From Flemingiibacterium sp964430755 (GTDB lineage: Bacteria; Bacillota; Clostridia; Oscillospirales; CAG-272): a stretch of DNA of 64,000 nucleotides. Positions 16,130 through 25,499 of this stretch are shown here, piece after piece (position 1 is the first letter of the stretch; each line of letters opens with the position of its first letter). The notes under the pieces are model-generated. The model saw only the letters and a list, made by a program, of their open reading frames with translations, made no database searches and had not been told where the DNA came from. The DNA lies in the NCBI GenBank assembly GCA_964430755.1, contig CAYSFT010000001.1:1-64000 (forward strand), given 5' to 3'. A program made the translations under genes and the position numbers.

Positions 16130-16708
16130 TTAACGGTTTCTTATATATTCATCGGAAATAATCGCGCATATGCCGATATCCCGATACCATCCTTTAATAT
16201 ACATTGACGAGCGTCTCACGCCCTCAAAGCTCATGCCGCATTTTTCCATAACTCGTCTGGAAGCATCGTTACCTATGATATATTTCGCCTCAATACGGTG
16301 AATATTCAGCTCCATAAATCCAAATTCGAGCACAGCACTTACAGCCTCCGCAGCAATTCCACGTCCCCAGTACCCGGGATTCAGAACATATCCGACCTCT
16401 GCCGCATTGTTGTGAAAATCAAGACTTGCAAAGCCGCAGGTGCCAATCATCTTACCTGATTTTTTATCAACCACCGCCCAGTCGTAAAAATCACCGGTAC
16501 GGTAACGCGTTTGGAGATATCTTAAATAATCCTGCGTCTGCTCGGGGCATTTATGAGGCTCCCAGAGGAGATACCTTGTAACACACTCCTCTTTTGAATA
16601 TTCATACATATCCTGCCAATCGGAGACCTTCATCCGTCTGAGCGTCAGTCGTTCTGTCGAGAGCGGAGGAATACTTGAAAATAATTTGTATATCGCGGCA
16701 CGATTCAC
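16130..16708 (-). CDS. GNAT N-acetyltransferase (RimJ/RimL type)
   Basis: The 192-aa acetyltransferase uses acetyl-CoA. The RimJ/L pattern is clear: LSTERLTLRRMKVSDWQDMYEY at the N-terminus, then IGTCGFASLD, and the acetyl-CoA loop GYVLNPGYWGRGIAAEAV, followed by NIHRIEAKYIIGNDASRRVMEKCGM. Substrates in this group are protein N-termini or small amines and antibiotics, and cannot be told apart here. First gene of the aroK-pyrB operon. Confidence 0.88.
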   Translation of the reverse strand: MNRAAIYKLFSSIPPLSTERLTLRRMKVSDWQDMYEYSKEECVTRYLLWEPHKCPEQTQDYLRYLQTRYRTGDFYDWAVVDKKSGKMIGTCGFASLDFHNNAAEVGYVLNPGYWGRGIAAEAVSAVLEFGFMELNIHRIEAKYIIGNDASRRVMEKCGMSFEGVRRSSMYIKGWYRDIGICAIISDEYIRNR

Positions 16709-16843
16709 GTCTTTTCCCTCCCGGCAAAAATATCCTAACTGATATTATACACCATCTCTTTGATTTTTTCAAGGGGGTGTGACTAAATATCCTTGAATAT
16801 TTTATCATATTATTGTGTTTATGTAAACTATTTTGTAAATTTC

Positions 16844-16872
16844 TTGCGAAATGCGCGAAGATGTGGTATAAT
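16844..16872 (+). promoter_or_regulatory. proC promoter
   Basis: TTGCGA (16844-16849), 17-bp spacer, TATAAT (16867-16872), 37 bp before the proC start. Confidence 0.7.
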
Positions 16873-16908
16873 AGTGTACGTTATTATTGATAACAAAAAG
16901 GAGAACCC

Positions 16909-17730
16909 ATGAAAACCATCACATTTATCGGCACAGGCAATATGGCATCCGCTATTATAAACGGTATGCTGAATGCAGATTACAGTGCCGCAGTAATAAC
17001 CGTATACGATAAATTCGCAGAAAAAGCGGCATCGTTTGCCGAGAGAGGCGTAAACGTCGCGCCGACTCTTGCCGACGCCTGCAATGCAAGCGAGTTTATT
17101 CTTTTAGCTGTCAAGCCGCAGAATTACGCGGAGGTGCTCGCCGAGATTTCCGGGAGCGGCACTGATATAAACAAAAAGGTATTCATTTCAATAGCGGCAG
17201 GTATTTCAACCGACGCTGTTTCAAAAATGCTCGGTCATGATGCCGCAGTTGTGCGCTGTATGCCAAATACTCCCCTTCAGATCGGTCACGGTGTCACTGC
17301 ACTTTGCAAAAACGCCGCAGTTTCAGACGAGGACTTTGAGCTTGTGCGCGGCATCTTCAACAGCGCAGGTATGACGCTCTCGCTCGATGAATCCCAGCTT
17401 AACACAGTCATCTGCGCAAACGGAAGCTCACCTGCGTATTTTTATTATTTCATCGACGCAATGGTTCGCTCCGCAAAGGCCCAAGGACTCGAATGTGACG
17501 ACAAAACTCTGCTCGAGGCAGTCTGCCGCACAGTTATCGGTTCCGCAGAAATGCTCATGGCATCAGATAAAACTCCTGCCGAGCTTATCCGCGCGGTGAC
17601 TTCTCCAAACGGTACGACCGAGCGCGCAATGAATGTCTTTATCGCTGAAAAAACCGACGAAACCATCGACCGTGCAATGCGTGCCTGCACCGAGCGTGCC
17701 GAAGAAATGTCAAAAGCGTTTGGCGCATAA
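16909..17730 (+). CDS. proC: Pyrroline-5-carboxylate reductase
   Basis: Reduces pyrroline-5-carboxylate to proline with NAD(P)H. In 273 aa the N-terminal Rossmann motif IGTGNMASAI is at about residues 6-15, the VKPQNY motif follows, and the dimerisation domain carries ANGSSPAYFYYFIDAM and the P5C signature ELIRAVTSPNGTTERAM. The ribosome site AAAGGAG is optimal. Downstream genes start 59 bp later and are probably transcribed separately or by read-through. Confidence 0.95.
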   Translation: MKTITFIGTGNMASAIINGMLNADYSAAVITVYDKFAEKAASFAERGVNVAPTLADACNASEFILLAVKPQNYAEVLAEISGSGTDINKKVFISIAAGISTDAVSKMLGHDAAVVRCMPNTPLQIGHGVTALCKNAAVSDEDFELVRGIFNSAGMTLSLDESQLNTVICANGSSPAYFYYFIDAMVRSAKAQGLECDDKTLLEAVCRTVIGSAEMLMASDKTPAELIRAVTSPNGTTERAMNVFIAEKTDETIDRAMRACTERAEEMSKAFGA

Positions 17731-17788
17731 GTCATAAGGCACGTCCACGCCGCATAGAATGTATAAAAAAACTATGGCGGTGATTTGA

Positions 17789-18385
17789 TTGAACAACAAT
17801 ATTCCCATCGGACGAGCTCAATACGCACTTGATCGGCGAACGGCACTGCTTGCCGCGTCTGCACTTTTCATATTCGGAACATTTCTCGGATGCGCTGTTT
17901 ACAGGCTTCTCGGCATAGGCGAATCCGAGCTTTACGACAATCTTATAGAACGCTATTTCCTCGCGCTTTTCTATAAATGCACCTCGCCTGCCGATGTCAT
18001 TCGTGTTGCGGCGGACTGCATACTTCATGAAATATGGATATTTGCGCTGGTGTTCTTTGCAGGCTTCACGCTGTTCACGCAGCTTATATCCGCGGCGGCA
18101 CTTCTTTACCGCGGTCTGCTTTTCGGCTTTGCCATGACCATGCTCCAGTTTTCAAGTCGTATCGGTCTCCTGCTCGATTCGATCGTGTACCTGTTTGCGG
18201 CGTTTGCAATGTCGATGCTGCTTGCTCTGCTCTCGGTTGAGGCCTTACAGTTTTATTATCCCGAACGCCGTCCGATACTTAAAAGCCGACGCACCTTAAG
18301 CTATGCGGCTGTCTTTCTTCGGATTTGTGCGCTTGTCTGCCTCAATGTGCTGCTCATGCTGTTTTTGATATACGTTTATATCTGA
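17789..18385 (+). CDS. Membrane protein resembling stage II sporulation protein M
   Basis: The 198-aa polytopic protein has about five hydrophobic segments, with an N-terminal segment LLAASALFIFGTFLGCAVY and a long outside loop before LHEIWIFALVFFAGFT. Size and layout match SpoIIM, a member of the forespore-engulfment DMP complex, but SpoIID and SpoIIP are not adjacent, so I call it SpoIIM-like only. Start is TTG behind GGCGGTGA. The nearest upstream ATG is followed at once by a stop. Confidence 0.6.
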   Translation: MNNNIPIGRAQYALDRRTALLAASALFIFGTFLGCAVYRLLGIGESELYDNLIERYFLALFYKCTSPADVIRVAADCILHEIWIFALVFFAGFTLFTQLISAAALLYRGLLFGFAMTMLQFSSRIGLLLDSIVYLFAAFAMSMLLALLSVEALQFYYPERRPILKSRRTLSYAAVFLRICALVCLNVLLMLFLIYVYI

Positions 18386-18421
18386 TGATACCATATTAAT
18401 ATCGAAAGGATACATATAGCC

Positions 18422-19396
18422 TTGAAAATCTTCGGAAAAGAAATCAAGCTCTTCAATTTTAACGCGGAGGGCAAAGGAGTTAAAAAAGAGCCTGAGGGCC
18501 CTAAAAATCTTGCAAATTTCTTTAAACACTTCGCCAATAAATTCACACGTCTTCTGAGCGTCAATATATTTATGATCCTCGGAAACTTCCCCATATTCTT
18601 CTTCCTGCTCGGAACAAGCGGACTTATCGGTAACAAAACCTTCACTCCCGTAAATCAAACATTCCCGGCTCTTTATGGAGTTATGCTGCACGAAGAATCC
18701 CCCATTACGTCAACCCTTTTCGGAATTTTCGGACTGCAGGAGGAAACAACTCTTCCAAACACATGGACATATGTTATTCTTGGGTTGTCGCTTCTTTTAA
18801 TTTTCACATTCGGATATGTCAACACAGGAACCACATATATCCTTCGCAACATGGTCAAGGGTGAGCCGATATTCATGTGGGACGATTTCTGGTACGCGAT
18901 CAAGCGCAATAAGCGTCAGGGATTTATTTTAGGTATTCTTGACCTTGTGTTCTCGGTTGTCTGCGTATATGATATTATCTTTTTCAATGCCAACACAGGT
19001 GTATCCGCAATGATGAACTTCATGTTCTATGCTTCGATCTTCATTGCACTTCTCTGGTTCTGGATGCGATTCTATATGTACATCCTGATGATAACCTTCG
19101 ACCTTTCGATATTCAAGATACTCAAAAACTCCCTCATTTTCGCGCTTCTCGGCTTCAAGCGAAACTTTATGGCAACGCTTGGAATCGTCGCAATGGTTCT
19201 CATCGTATATATGCTCATGGTCTTGTATTTCCCTCTCGGAATAATCATGCCGTTCATTCTTCTCTTTGCGGACTGCGCCTTCATGGCATCCTATGCGGCA
19301 TTCCCGAAGATTAAAGAAATCATGATCGACCCTTATTACAACGATCAAAAAACCGAAGAGGATCCCGAAGAACCAATCTTCCACGACCTCGGATAA
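18422..19396 (+). CDS. YesL-family (DUF624) membrane protein
   Basis: The 324-aa protein has a charged N-terminus of about 45 residues and then five to six membrane segments. The pattern LLSVNIFMILGNFPIFFFLL near residue 42 and the later FWYAIKRNKRQGFILGILDL match the YesL/DUF624 family, often linked to ABC sugar transporters in Firmicutes. No such transporter is next to it here. It uses a TTG start behind AAAGGA, with somewhat long spacing. The C-terminus is acidic (EEDPEEPIFHDLG). Confidence 0.78.
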   Translation: MKIFGKEIKLFNFNAEGKGVKKEPEGPKNLANFFKHFANKFTRLLSVNIFMILGNFPIFFFLLGTSGLIGNKTFTPVNQTFPALYGVMLHEESPITSTLFGIFGLQEETTLPNTWTYVILGLSLLLIFTFGYVNTGTTYILRNMVKGEPIFMWDDFWYAIKRNKRQGFILGILDLVFSVVCVYDIIFFNANTGVSAMMNFMFYASIFIALLWFWMRFYMYILMITFDLSIFKILKNSLIFALLGFKRNFMATLGIVAMVLIVYMLMVLYFPLGIIMPFILLFADCAFMASYAAFPKIKEIMIDPYYNDQKTEEDPEEPIFHDLG

Positions 19397-19407
19397 TAAA
19401 AATATTT

Positions 19408-19437
19408 ATGAGTGGCTTTGCGGTCACTCATATTTTT
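19408..19437 (+). terminator. Terminator after the YesL-family gene
   Basis: ATGAGTG (19408-19414), loop, CACTCAT (19425-19431), then ATTTTTTC. Confidence 0.85.
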
Positions 19438-19506
19438 TCTTTTTTATGGAACAAAATCCAGATCATTTTCGTCAAATAAACAACTAAACCACGTGGAGGT
19501 ACTGCC

Positions 19507-20967
19507 ATGAAACGAATACTTCTGTTATTTACGCTTCTCGTTCTGCTTTCAGCATCCTGCGGCAAGAATGAAAATCCGCCGGTGACCGATGTTCCTGCGA
19601 TAGATTTCACATACGAAGGTGATATCGTCCTGAATACTCCCGAATACCTTGTTACCGAATCGGAGGATAACTTCATCCTATATGAAATGGAAACCGGCAA
19701 ACGTCTGCGAAAATTCCTCGATTTCGGCGAGGTGAAGTATGAGGAAAACGGAGAAATAAAATCGCAGTACGTTTTTCTGCAAAAGACATTCGCTTACATA
19801 TTAAAGGACGGCACGCTCGAAACAAGGGATTTCAACTTCTCTTATAACGAAGTTGCCGTTGAGGGTAACTATATACTTCTAAATCGCAGCTTATTTGACG
19901 GAAACTTAAATGGTACCGCACATTCGCTTCGGGGAGAAATTCTCTCGCAAGACGCCTTTGAAGACGGTGCACGTCTTACTGCATGGAATAATGATTATGA
20001 CCTTAAATCAGAATTTGTACGCGTGATGCAGTGCGAAACCAAACCTGAAAATCTGGTGGAAATTTATAAAGCAGATGAAAGCACGCTCTATTTCAAAGAC
20101 AGTGAAAGCGGTTTCATTCTCGAAAAAAGCGGCGAGTTTTATAAGCTTTCCTTTTCGGTTTCTGGAGAGATAATAGACGCAAGCGGAAACGGTATTTTTG
20201 ATGTGCATATTCTCTACCGCGACAATGGACAACTGAAAAACTGTTGGATAATCGGACCTCTTAACGTTGGCGATCTTCCTGAATATATTCGTGCTGATAT
20301 CAAAGAGGTTTCGCTTAACGATGGTTTTCACGGAATGACGGTTTCCACACCGTGGATTCTCGACGAGAACGGCGAAATACTTCTTTGCGGAGAACAAATC
20401 TGGACGGGTGGAGATGTTTTGGCAACACATTATCCGAATTATGTTTATGAAACTGACAGAGTTGAATATATCATAAATTCGACCGAGCCTATTGACGAAA
20501 TAACGCTCTACGACAAAAATCTTACCCCGATAAATTCTTCCCCTGCCGAGATATTCCATATAAGCGGCGAGGACAGATACCTCTCCCTTTTCGACAGAGA
20601 CACAAAGAAATTTTGGATTGTATCCAATAACGGCGATATCGTATATCAAACCGATCATATTGAACGTCCGCTGGTGTTTGACAGCTTCGGTACAGCTGTA
20701 CTCACAAAGACCGGCAAGGTGCAGTTTATCACATATGACGGCAAGGCACTCGAGGAGCTTGACGGTTGGAGTGAGGAGTTTACCTTATACACTCCGCGTC
20801 AGAACTACGTATACGAAGATAATAACCCCGGAGAGGAACTGAAAGTCAAATATTGGCGTGTAATTTTCGATGACCCGAACGATGACGATTCGCAGTATGT
20901 TATTTTCCGCTATTTCCCCGACACGGGAATCTGCGACACCGTTCGAGAACCGATACTTACAAACTAA
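19507..20967 (+). CDS. Predicted secreted lipoprotein, possibly beta-propeller
   Basis: The 486-aa product begins with a basic tip, a hydrophobic stretch and Cys19 in LLSASC. The -3 residue is Ser rather than Leu, so lipidation is likely but not certain. The rest is mostly repeated beta-strand-like blocks of about 40 residues (EDNFILYEMETG, DRDTKKFWIVSNNGDIVYQ), as in beta-propeller surface proteins. No enzyme motif is visible. The next gene, 21 bp downstream, is another lipoprotein of similar style, so they form a two-gene surface operon closed by the terminator at 23091-23120. Function unknown. Confidence 0.75.
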   Translation: MKRILLLFTLLVLLSASCGKNENPPVTDVPAIDFTYEGDIVLNTPEYLVTESEDNFILYEMETGKRLRKFLDFGEVKYEENGEIKSQYVFLQKTFAYILKDGTLETRDFNFSYNEVAVEGNYILLNRSLFDGNLNGTAHSLRGEILSQDAFEDGARLTAWNNDYDLKSEFVRVMQCETKPENLVEIYKADESTLYFKDSESGFILEKSGEFYKLSFSVSGEIIDASGNGIFDVHILYRDNGQLKNCWIIGPLNVGDLPEYIRADIKEVSLNDGFHGMTVSTPWILDENGEILLCGEQIWTGGDVLATHYPNYVYETDRVEYIINSTEPIDEITLYDKNLTPINSSPAEIFHISGEDRYLSLFDRDTKKFWIVSNNGDIVYQTDHIERPLVFDSFGTAVLTKTGKVQFITYDGKALEELDGWSEEFTLYTPRQNYVYEDNNPGEELKVKYWRVIFDDPNDDDSQYVIFRYFPDTGICDTVREPILTN

Positions 20968-20988
20968 ATAATTATAAGGAGAACGACT

Positions 20989-23073
20989 ATGAGAAAATCA
21001 CTTTTTGCCGCAATAATTTTGGCTTCCCTGCTGCTCGCTTCCTGCAACGAGCGCGACCTGCCGCTTGAAGAAACGGTTGCTGACACGACCGCCGAGGACA
21101 CAACCGTTACAGAAGAAACGACCGACATCCCCGAGGACACAACAGCCGAACCGATAGCACCGCTTCCATCGACAAATATAGCATTTTCAAACGATAATAT
21201 AAAGATTGAAAAAACCGATGACGGCAAGTTCAGCTGTACTCTGACAAGAGATCCGAACAACATCGAAATCTTTGACGAGGTGCACATTCTCGAATATACC
21301 GATGCTTACGGTAACATCTGCAAAAACATCCTGCTCTGCACCGTAAGAAACGGACAAATGGGCGATATCACAATATACAGCGAAAACGGCGTTGAAAAAG
21401 ACATTGATTTAAGCGCAGGCGGCAACTTCCGCGTTGTCGGCAATTACATAGTAAACGGTTACTATATCTACAACGCAGATCTTCGCATAGTGCACTACAA
21501 TCATTACGAAAATGAAGGCGCTAATGCCGAATATATTCCCGAAATGAACGCACTGAAAATAGGCAATGCAACACTGTACCCGACGTTTGAACGTGTTGAT
21601 AAGCTTCCCGAGGGCGTTGTTACGCTGTACACAAAAACAGTGACCGATGACACGGAAGCGGCAATATACAAGCACGGTGAAGATTACTATTATAAAAACA
21701 ATATAATCGTAAAGCTCCCTCTCACCGGTCACTTTGACAGCGTTATGCTCATACATCCCGAAATGGCTGATTTTGTCAATATCAAGGACGGCAAGCTTTA
21801 CACAACAACCGTTGAATGGCAGTATATCGGAGAAAAAGGCTCGGAATGGTATCCGGGATTCACCGTAACCGAGTCATGCCTTGACTATGCCGCAGATGCA
21901 GACAGATGGTGTGTTGAATATGGCGACTTTACAATAATCAAGAGCGATGCCTATTTCTATGCAACAAAGGACGGCAAATATGTATACACCTTTCCAACCG
22001 CAAATTACGGCTCTTACTCAAAACTCGACGATTTGCTCATAATTGGTGAAAACTACGGTAACTATACCGATGTGAATGTCTACCGTCCCGATCTCTCACT
22101 CTTTGTTAATGAAGTATTTAAGGCATTTATCAAGCTTCCCGACGGTAATTATCTCGGTTGGCTTGACGACGGCACATACCGCATTTATAACGCAAACGCA
22201 GATGTTCTCTATACCTCGCCCGATAACCTCAGATGTATTTCAATAATTAAGAATTCCATTCTCACTATGGATGAGAACAACGTCATGTGCCTGTTCGATG
22301 CGTACGGAGAGCTTATCCACGATTTCGGTGTGATTCCGGAGAATTACACTTACGACAGATATATGTCGGGATACTTCGAGAAGACCGATGACGGCGACGG
22401 ATACTATTTAGTATTCAAGGACTATAACGACACCAATGAGAGGGGCGAAAATCACTTTTACGAATACTACTATATCCCCGAAACCGGAGAATCCGGCATA
22501 TATGACTATTACGACTTCGAGGGTGCGCTCGCAAAGCCTGTGCTTTACCTCTATCCGCAGGACAAAACCGAGGTAAGCGTCACCTTTGAAAATCCCGAGC
22601 TGCTCATCGTTGATTACCCGTCATATAACGACGGCTGGAGAGTTACAGCACTGCCCGACGGTACACTCACCGATTCACGCGGACGCTCGTACTATGCCCT
22701 TTATTGGGAAGAATCGCTCACCGAGGGAGATTACGAATACCCCGACGGCTTCTGCGTCAAGGGCAATGAAGCGGCAGAATTTTTGGAAGAAAAGCTTGAA
22801 GTGCTCGGTCTTAACGAGCGAGAAGCAAATGAGTTTATAATGTACTGGCTTCCCGTTATGAAGCAAAACGAATATAACCTCGTCCGATTTGAACTTACCG
22901 AGGAACGCGAGGCAACAAACGCACTTCATATCTACCCCGAACCCGATTCACTCCTGCGTATCGCGATGCACATAAAACCGATCGAATCCGAAATTCGCCT
23001 GCCCGAACAAAAGCTCCCGACATTCTCACGTGACGGCTTCGTCGCAATTGAATGGGGCGGATGCGTACACTGA
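20989..23073 (+). CDS. Predicted lipoprotein with C-terminal KPVLYLYP domain
   Basis: The 694-aa lipoprotein has a good lipobox (LLASC, Cys19). A Thr/Glu-rich linker follows (about 26-56, TTAEDTTVTEETTD). Next comes a propeller-like middle, and from about residue 500 a conserved domain starting with KPVLYLYPQDKTEVSV and containing DYPSYNDGWRVTALPDGTL and EFIMYWLPVM. I recall this domain from many clostridial surface proteins, without a known activity. It forms an operon with the lipoprotein upstream. The Thr-rich linker is typical of wall-spanning stalks. Confidence 0.78.
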   Translation: MRKSLFAAIILASLLLASCNERDLPLEETVADTTAEDTTVTEETTDIPEDTTAEPIAPLPSTNIAFSNDNIKIEKTDDGKFSCTLTRDPNNIEIFDEVHILEYTDAYGNICKNILLCTVRNGQMGDITIYSENGVEKDIDLSAGGNFRVVGNYIVNGYYIYNADLRIVHYNHYENEGANAEYIPEMNALKIGNATLYPTFERVDKLPEGVVTLYTKTVTDDTEAAIYKHGEDYYYKNNIIVKLPLTGHFDSVMLIHPEMADFVNIKDGKLYTTTVEWQYIGEKGSEWYPGFTVTESCLDYAADADRWCVEYGDFTIIKSDAYFYATKDGKYVYTFPTANYGSYSKLDDLLIIGENYGNYTDVNVYRPDLSLFVNEVFKAFIKLPDGNYLGWLDDGTYRIYNANADVLYTSPDNLRCISIIKNSILTMDENNVMCLFDAYGELIHDFGVIPENYTYDRYMSGYFEKTDDGDGYYLVFKDYNDTNERGENHFYEYYYIPETGESGIYDYYDFEGALAKPVLYLYPQDKTEVSVTFENPELLIVDYPSYNDGWRVTALPDGTLTDSRGRSYYALYWEESLTEGDYEYPDGFCVKGNEAAEFLEEKLEVLGLNEREANEFIMYWLPVMKQNEYNLVRFELTEEREATNALHIYPEPDSLLRIAMHIKPIESEIRLPEQKLPTFSRDGFVAIEWGGCVH

Positions 23074-23090
23074 TTCATATATAAAAACAG

Positions 23091-23120
23091 CGGCTCACCG
23101 AAGCATAATCAGGTGAGCCG
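23091..23120. terminator. Bidirectional terminator
   Basis: CGGCTCACC (23091-23099) with GGTGAGCCG (23112-23120), perfect 9 bp, with T-rich DNA on both sides. It separates the convergent lipoprotein operon and the 23128-24498 operon. Confidence 0.85.
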
Positions 23121-23127
23121 TTTACTA

Positions 23128-23454
23128 TTAATATTTTTCGCGGTGGAACGCATATCCGAGTACACTTCCCATCAGTGCAAGTCCACCGTATTCGAATATG
23201 TAATGAAGATCGTTCTGCGTGTAATTGAGAACGAGCGTCGGCGCAAAGATCAGCGCAACTATAACGCAGTAATACCACACCCAACCGTTGATCTTACCAA
23301 AAATGATACCACTGCCAAGACAGCACGCAGGCGTTATTATTTTGAGTGCAAAATCCTCAAACGCAGTTCCCTTAAGCAGCGGCGGAACAGCGTAAAACAG
23401 TACGATCATTACAGCAATATACGGAAGCCACTTTAAAAACGGTACTTTCTTCAT
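23128..23454 (-). CDS. Small hypothetical membrane protein
   Basis: 108 aa with three to four hydrophobic segments (LPYIAVMIVLFYAVPPLL, IITPACCLGSGIIFG, WVWYYCVIVALIFAPTLVL, YGGLALMGSVLGYAF). I do not recognise the family. Its start overlaps the stop of the upstream thioesterase by four bases (ATGA), so it is translationally coupled to it. Last gene of the xpt operon. Confidence 0.7.
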   Translation of the reverse strand: MKKVPFLKWLPYIAVMIVLFYAVPPLLKGTAFEDFALKIITPACCLGSGIIFGKINGWVWYYCVIVALIFAPTLVLNYTQNDLHYIFEYGGLALMGSVLGYAFHREKY

Positions 23455-23918
23455 TTGCTTGCTCCTTTTCTTGCCTCACGACGTGCCTTTGCCTCGTCCC
23501 AAGCAAGATGTTCTTCGTCATTTGTAAGCGTAAGCGCAGGCACTGGCGTCGGCTTGTCGTTTTCGTCGAGCGCAACGAGCGTCAAATAAGCCGAGTTTAT
23601 TAACTGCCTCGAGCCGTCAAGCTTCTCAACATACGACTTTACGCAAACATCCATAGACGTCCTGCCGACGTAAACAACCTTTCCGCAAAGTACAACAAGA
23701 CTGTTTGCATATGCAGGCTCTTTAAATTCGAGTGTGTCAACAAGTACAGTTGTAACATTGCGATTCGAGTGACGGCGAGCAGCAACAGCCGCGCATATGT
23801 CGATCCACTCCATCAGCTTTCCGCCGAAAAGACGGTTATAACCGTTCATCGTTCCGAGATTCAATATCTGAACCGACTCGGTATATGAGTCAGCTGGTGT
23901 TTTGGGCTGTAAATTCAT
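23451..23918 (-). CDS. Acyl-CoA thioesterase, hotdog fold (YciA/BACH type)
   Basis: The 155-aa protein hydrolyses acyl-CoA thioesters. The single hotdog domain has NRLFGGKLMEWIDICAAVAARRH with the conserved Asp of the active site, then VDTLEFKEPAYANSLVVLCGKVVYVGRTSMDV. The C-terminus is lysine/arginine rich. It lies between xpt and a small membrane protein on one transcript. Chain-length preference is not predictable. Confidence 0.87.
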   Translation of the reverse strand: MNLQPKTPADSYTESVQILNLGTMNGYNRLFGGKLMEWIDICAAVAARRHSNRNVTTVLVDTLEFKEPAYANSLVVLCGKVVYVGRTSMDVCVKSYVEKLDGSRQLINSAYLTLVALDENDKPTPVPALTLTNDEEHLAWDEAKARREARKGASK

Positions 23919-23925
23919 AATTACT

Positions 23926-24498
23926 TCAACCTCTGAATTTTATTCCGCCGTTATCGTCAAGCTCCACTATTGCGAGCGATTCAAGGTGTATACCCTTCTC
24001 GCGAATGAGAGCACCGCCCTCCTGGAAGCCCTTTTCAATGCAGATTCCAACTCCGCAAAGTGTTGCTCCTGCCTGAGAAAGAATCTCACAAAGACCGAAC
24101 ACCGCCTTGCCTTTTGCAAGGAAATCGTCAATAATCAAAACGCGGTCGTCTGCGGATATGTACTTCTTTGAAACGCGGATATCATATTCCTTGCCCTTGG
24201 TGTATGAAACGACCTTCGCAGTGTAAACATCACCGTCAAGATTTTTTGATTCCGATTTCTTTGCAAAAACAACAGGGACATTAAAATACTGTGCCGCGAT
24301 GCAGGCAATACCGATTCCCGATGCCTCAACGGTCAATATTTTAGTAACACCGTCACCTGCAAACAAACGGTGAAACTCCTTTCCGATCTCGTTTATGAGC
24401 GAGATATCCATCTGATGATTGAGGAAAGAATCGACCTTAACGATTCCACCCTCTTTGATCACTCCGTCTTTTAAAATGCGTTCCTCTAAAAGTTTCAT
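23926..24498 (-). CDS. xpt: Xanthine phosphoribosyltransferase
   Basis: Converts xanthine and PRPP to XMP in purine salvage. The 190-aa product matches Xpt along its length: MKLLEERILKDGVIKEGGIVKVDSFLNHQMD at the start, TVEASGIGIACIAA, and the PRPP loop VLIIDDFLAKGKA. In many Firmicutes xpt has a purine riboswitch. I looked at the 106 bp before the divergent neighbour and see none. First gene of a three-gene operon with a thioesterase and a small membrane protein. Confidence 0.93.
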   Translation of the reverse strand: MKLLEERILKDGVIKEGGIVKVDSFLNHQMDISLINEIGKEFHRLFAGDGVTKILTVEASGIGIACIAAQYFNVPVVFAKKSESKNLDGDVYTAKVVSYTKGKEYDIRVSKKYISADDRVLIIDDFLAKGKAVFGLCEILSQAGATLCGVGICIEKGFQEGGALIREKGIHLESLAIVELDDNGGIKFRG

Positions 24499-24604
24499 TT
24501 TTTAACTCCCAAAATATATAATATTTAAAAAATAGACGTTTACTTAAAAAAACAATCACCTGCTGCGGCTTTTTTCATAAACTGACATTAAGAGGAGTGA
24601 TTTT

Positions 24605-25273
24605 ATGAAACGCCGCCCGGGTAAATATATAGGATTTGTAATTATTGTTTTATCAATTGCCGCACTTTGCATTTTCATGTTTGCCGAGCTGCGTATACGA
24701 CCGCTTGTGAACGAGGCCGCCAAAAGCCGAGCTCGGACATACGCCTCCGAGATAATCAATCTTTCCGTCACGGAAACTCTTTCAAACAGCACACCGCTTG
24801 TGCGTGTTAGCTCGGGAACAGACGGCGTTGCAAGCGTTGAAACCGATATCGCTTCCCTGTCAAGCTTACGTGCTGCAGCGATAAAAAGCCTCACAGAAAC
24901 GCTCTCTGATTCAGGACTGATGAGCTTCACCGTACCGCTCGGCAATTTAAGCGGCAGTACGCTCATTGCAGGCAGAGGCATACCGATTGAAATAAAGCTC
25001 ATCCCGATAGGCGATGTCACAGCGGATGTACGAACGGAATTTATCGAATCGGGAATAAACCAGACACTACACAAAATAACACTGCGCGTGCGTGTAACGC
25101 TGAATGTACTCACGGCAGGCTCTGCGGTGAAGTTAGAGGTTGCCAGCGACGTCACACTTGCGGAAACGGTCATAGTCGGCAAAGTCCCCGATGCTTACAC
25201 TGCAATCAACCGCTATGAAATCGATGAAAACGAGGAAAACGATCTTAACGATTATGCAGCAACTCTTCCCTGA
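24605..25273 (+). CDS. yunB: Sporulation protein YunB
   Basis: The 222-aa protein has a single N-terminal membrane anchor (about residues 9-29) followed by LRIRPLVNEAAKSRARTYASEIIN, the start pattern of YunB-family proteins. These are widespread in spore formers and under sigma-E control in Bacillus. The later PLGNLSGSTLIAGRGIPIEIKLIPIGDV block is also typical. No sigma-A promoter is seen upstream, which fits sporulation control. Its molecular role is unknown. It is transcribed divergently from xpt. Confidence 0.85.
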   Translation: MKRRPGKYIGFVIIVLSIAALCIFMFAELRIRPLVNEAAKSRARTYASEIINLSVTETLSNSTPLVRVSSGTDGVASVETDIASLSSLRAAAIKSLTETLSDSGLMSFTVPLGNLSGSTLIAGRGIPIEIKLIPIGDVTADVRTEFIESGINQTLHKITLRVRVTLNVLTAGSAVKLEVASDVTLAETVIVGKVPDAYTAINRYEIDENEENDLNDYAATLP

Positions 25274-25360
25274 TAGCTGATATTTTCTCATTAATATAAT
25301 TATTATACCTCATATTTATAATAAAATCAATCATCTTAGGGAAATTTTTTAATATTTCTC

Positions 25361-25389
25361 TTGCTAATTACCGTTTTTTGTGGTAGAAT
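25361..25389 (+). promoter_or_regulatory. Promoter of the divIVA-like operon
   Basis: TTGCTA (25361-25366), 17-bp spacer, TAGAAT (25384-25389). It predicts a leader of about 105 nt before the DivIVA-like start. Confidence 0.6.
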
Positions 25390-25446
25390 ATAGAGAGAAA
25401 ACATTAAAAAGATGAAAAACTCGCCATTACCGAACATAATTTTCAT

Positions 25447-25489
25447 GGAAAGGAAGTGTCCGCAAAGCCATTAACGGCAAAACGGATAC
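25447..25489 (+). promoter_or_regulatory. Ribosome site separated from its start codon by a hairpin
   Basis: GGAAAGGAA (25447-25455) is the only good ribosome site, but it lies 45 bases before the ATG at 25500. Between them a hairpin is possible: GTGTCCG (25456-25462) with CGGATAC (25483-25489), one G-T pair, plus an inner GCC/GGC. Folding would bring the site to about 11 bases from the ATG. The reading frame cannot be extended upstream because TGA lies at 25494-25496. Confidence 0.45.
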
Positions 25490-25499
25490 TGTTTGATTT

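Noticed and set aside
16909..17730. proC and putP as one proline regulon
   Set aside because: They are 7 kb apart on opposite strands with unrelated promoter regions. No shared operator was seen.
24499..24604. Purine riboswitch before xpt
   Set aside because: The 106-bp gap has none of the conserved junction bases of the purine aptamer.
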